Source: Boseongicola sp. H5 (lineage in GTDB: Bacteria; Pseudomonadota; Alphaproteobacteria; Rhodobacterales; Rhodobacteraceae). From it: DNA of 64,000 nucleotides. The stretch is taken from NCBI GenBank assembly GCA_020622165.1, contig JACNMN010000001.1:186001-250000 (forward strand), read 5' to 3'. A program made the translations under genes and the position numbers. Numbering within the stretch: the stretch's first letter is position 1; each line of letters opens with the position of its first letter. Of this stretch, positions 63,983 through 64,000 are shown in pieces. A model generated the notes under the pieces. It searched no databases, was not told the origin of the DNA, and was given only the letters and a program-made list of their open reading frames with translations.

Positions 63983-64000
63983 CGCGCCCTCCCCTCTGTC

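Noticed and set aside
1-64000. CRISPR arrays, rRNA or tRNA genes, insertion sequences, prophage or integrase genes
   Set aside because: I looked through the intergenic regions and ORFs and saw no repeat-spacer arrays, tRNA cloverleaf sequence, rRNA-like sequence, transposase or integrase. A covariance-model scan would be needed to exclude small RNAs.

Overview
The window looks like a chromosomal segment of an alphaproteobacterium of the Rhodobacterales (Roseobacter/Paracoccus-like). It is GC-rich throughout. Supporting signs are a GAAC-N7-GAAC LexA-type box, a TTAA-N7-TTAAC CtrA-type box, and recognisably Rhodobacterales groupings: perM-hdaA-ppk-ppx, proS next to lolCD, pccA near mcm, and cobO/cobT/cobS. 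I see no rRNA, tRNA, CRISPR array, prophage or insertion sequence. Almost all of it is ordinary core or metabolic sequence. Very long ORFs run antisense to real genes because of the GC-rich codon structure; they are not annotated.

Layout. 0.1-3.3 kb: the proton-pumping transhydrogenase operon pntAB (minus). 3.5-7.4 kb: an SDR oxidoreductase, a DUF3422 membrane protein, a small lipoprotein and moaA. 7.4-8.0 kb: an orphan protein with a nuclease-like core. 8.1-11.6 kb: three tandem paralogous M20 amidohydrolases (minus). 11.6-13.1 kb: the only long non-coding stretch, with a CtrA-type box, followed by a micro-operon of two small lipoproteins (one with a ClpP/crotonase-like core) and a 31-residue membrane peptide. 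13.1-20.9 kb: an argE-like deacetylase, divergent from a dipeptide ABC transporter cluster (dppD-dppF-dppA-lysE-like-dppB-dppC). 21-23 kb: a BCCT transporter with a long internal insertion and a structured leader.

23.2-27.8 kb: a permuted papain-fold hydrolase, a molybdenum hydroxylase pair (iorAB-like) and a degenerate M50 protease homologue. 27.9-33.9 kb: xseA, purD, a D-lyxose isomerase-like protein, cobO, 4-hydroxyphenylpyruvate dioxygenase and a divergent Lrp/AsnC regulator. 33.9-37.8 kb: a KefB/C-type antiporter, cobT and cobS. 37.8-43.5 kb: a glycine-zipper lipoprotein, carD, fdxA, an S4-domain protein, a Suv3-like helicase and a TPR protein. 43.6-48.7 kb: an SCP2 protein, a lysophospholipase-like hydrolase, lolDC and an orphan Tat-type peptide-binding protein. 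48.8-55.9 kb: proS, ppx, ppk, hdaA and an AI-2E/PerM permease, all minus. 55.9-64 kb: methylmalonyl-CoA mutase, a sulfotransferase-like protein, DUF4174, an SOS-type Y-family polymerase, pccA, a glycine-zipper lipoprotein and a hypothetical protein.

Two themes connect the genes. First, 8-21 kb reads as a peptide and N-acyl amino acid salvage region: dipeptide importer, four deacylases and an amino acid exporter. Second, cobO/cobT/cobS (cobalamin assembly) share the window with the B12-dependent mutase and propionyl-CoA carboxylase of the propionate/ethylmalonyl-CoA branch. The least explained elements are the CtrA-box micro-operon, the alternative-hairpin leader of the BCCT gene, the three-copy operator array between hppD and the Lrp gene, and the apparent CTG start of the S4 gene.
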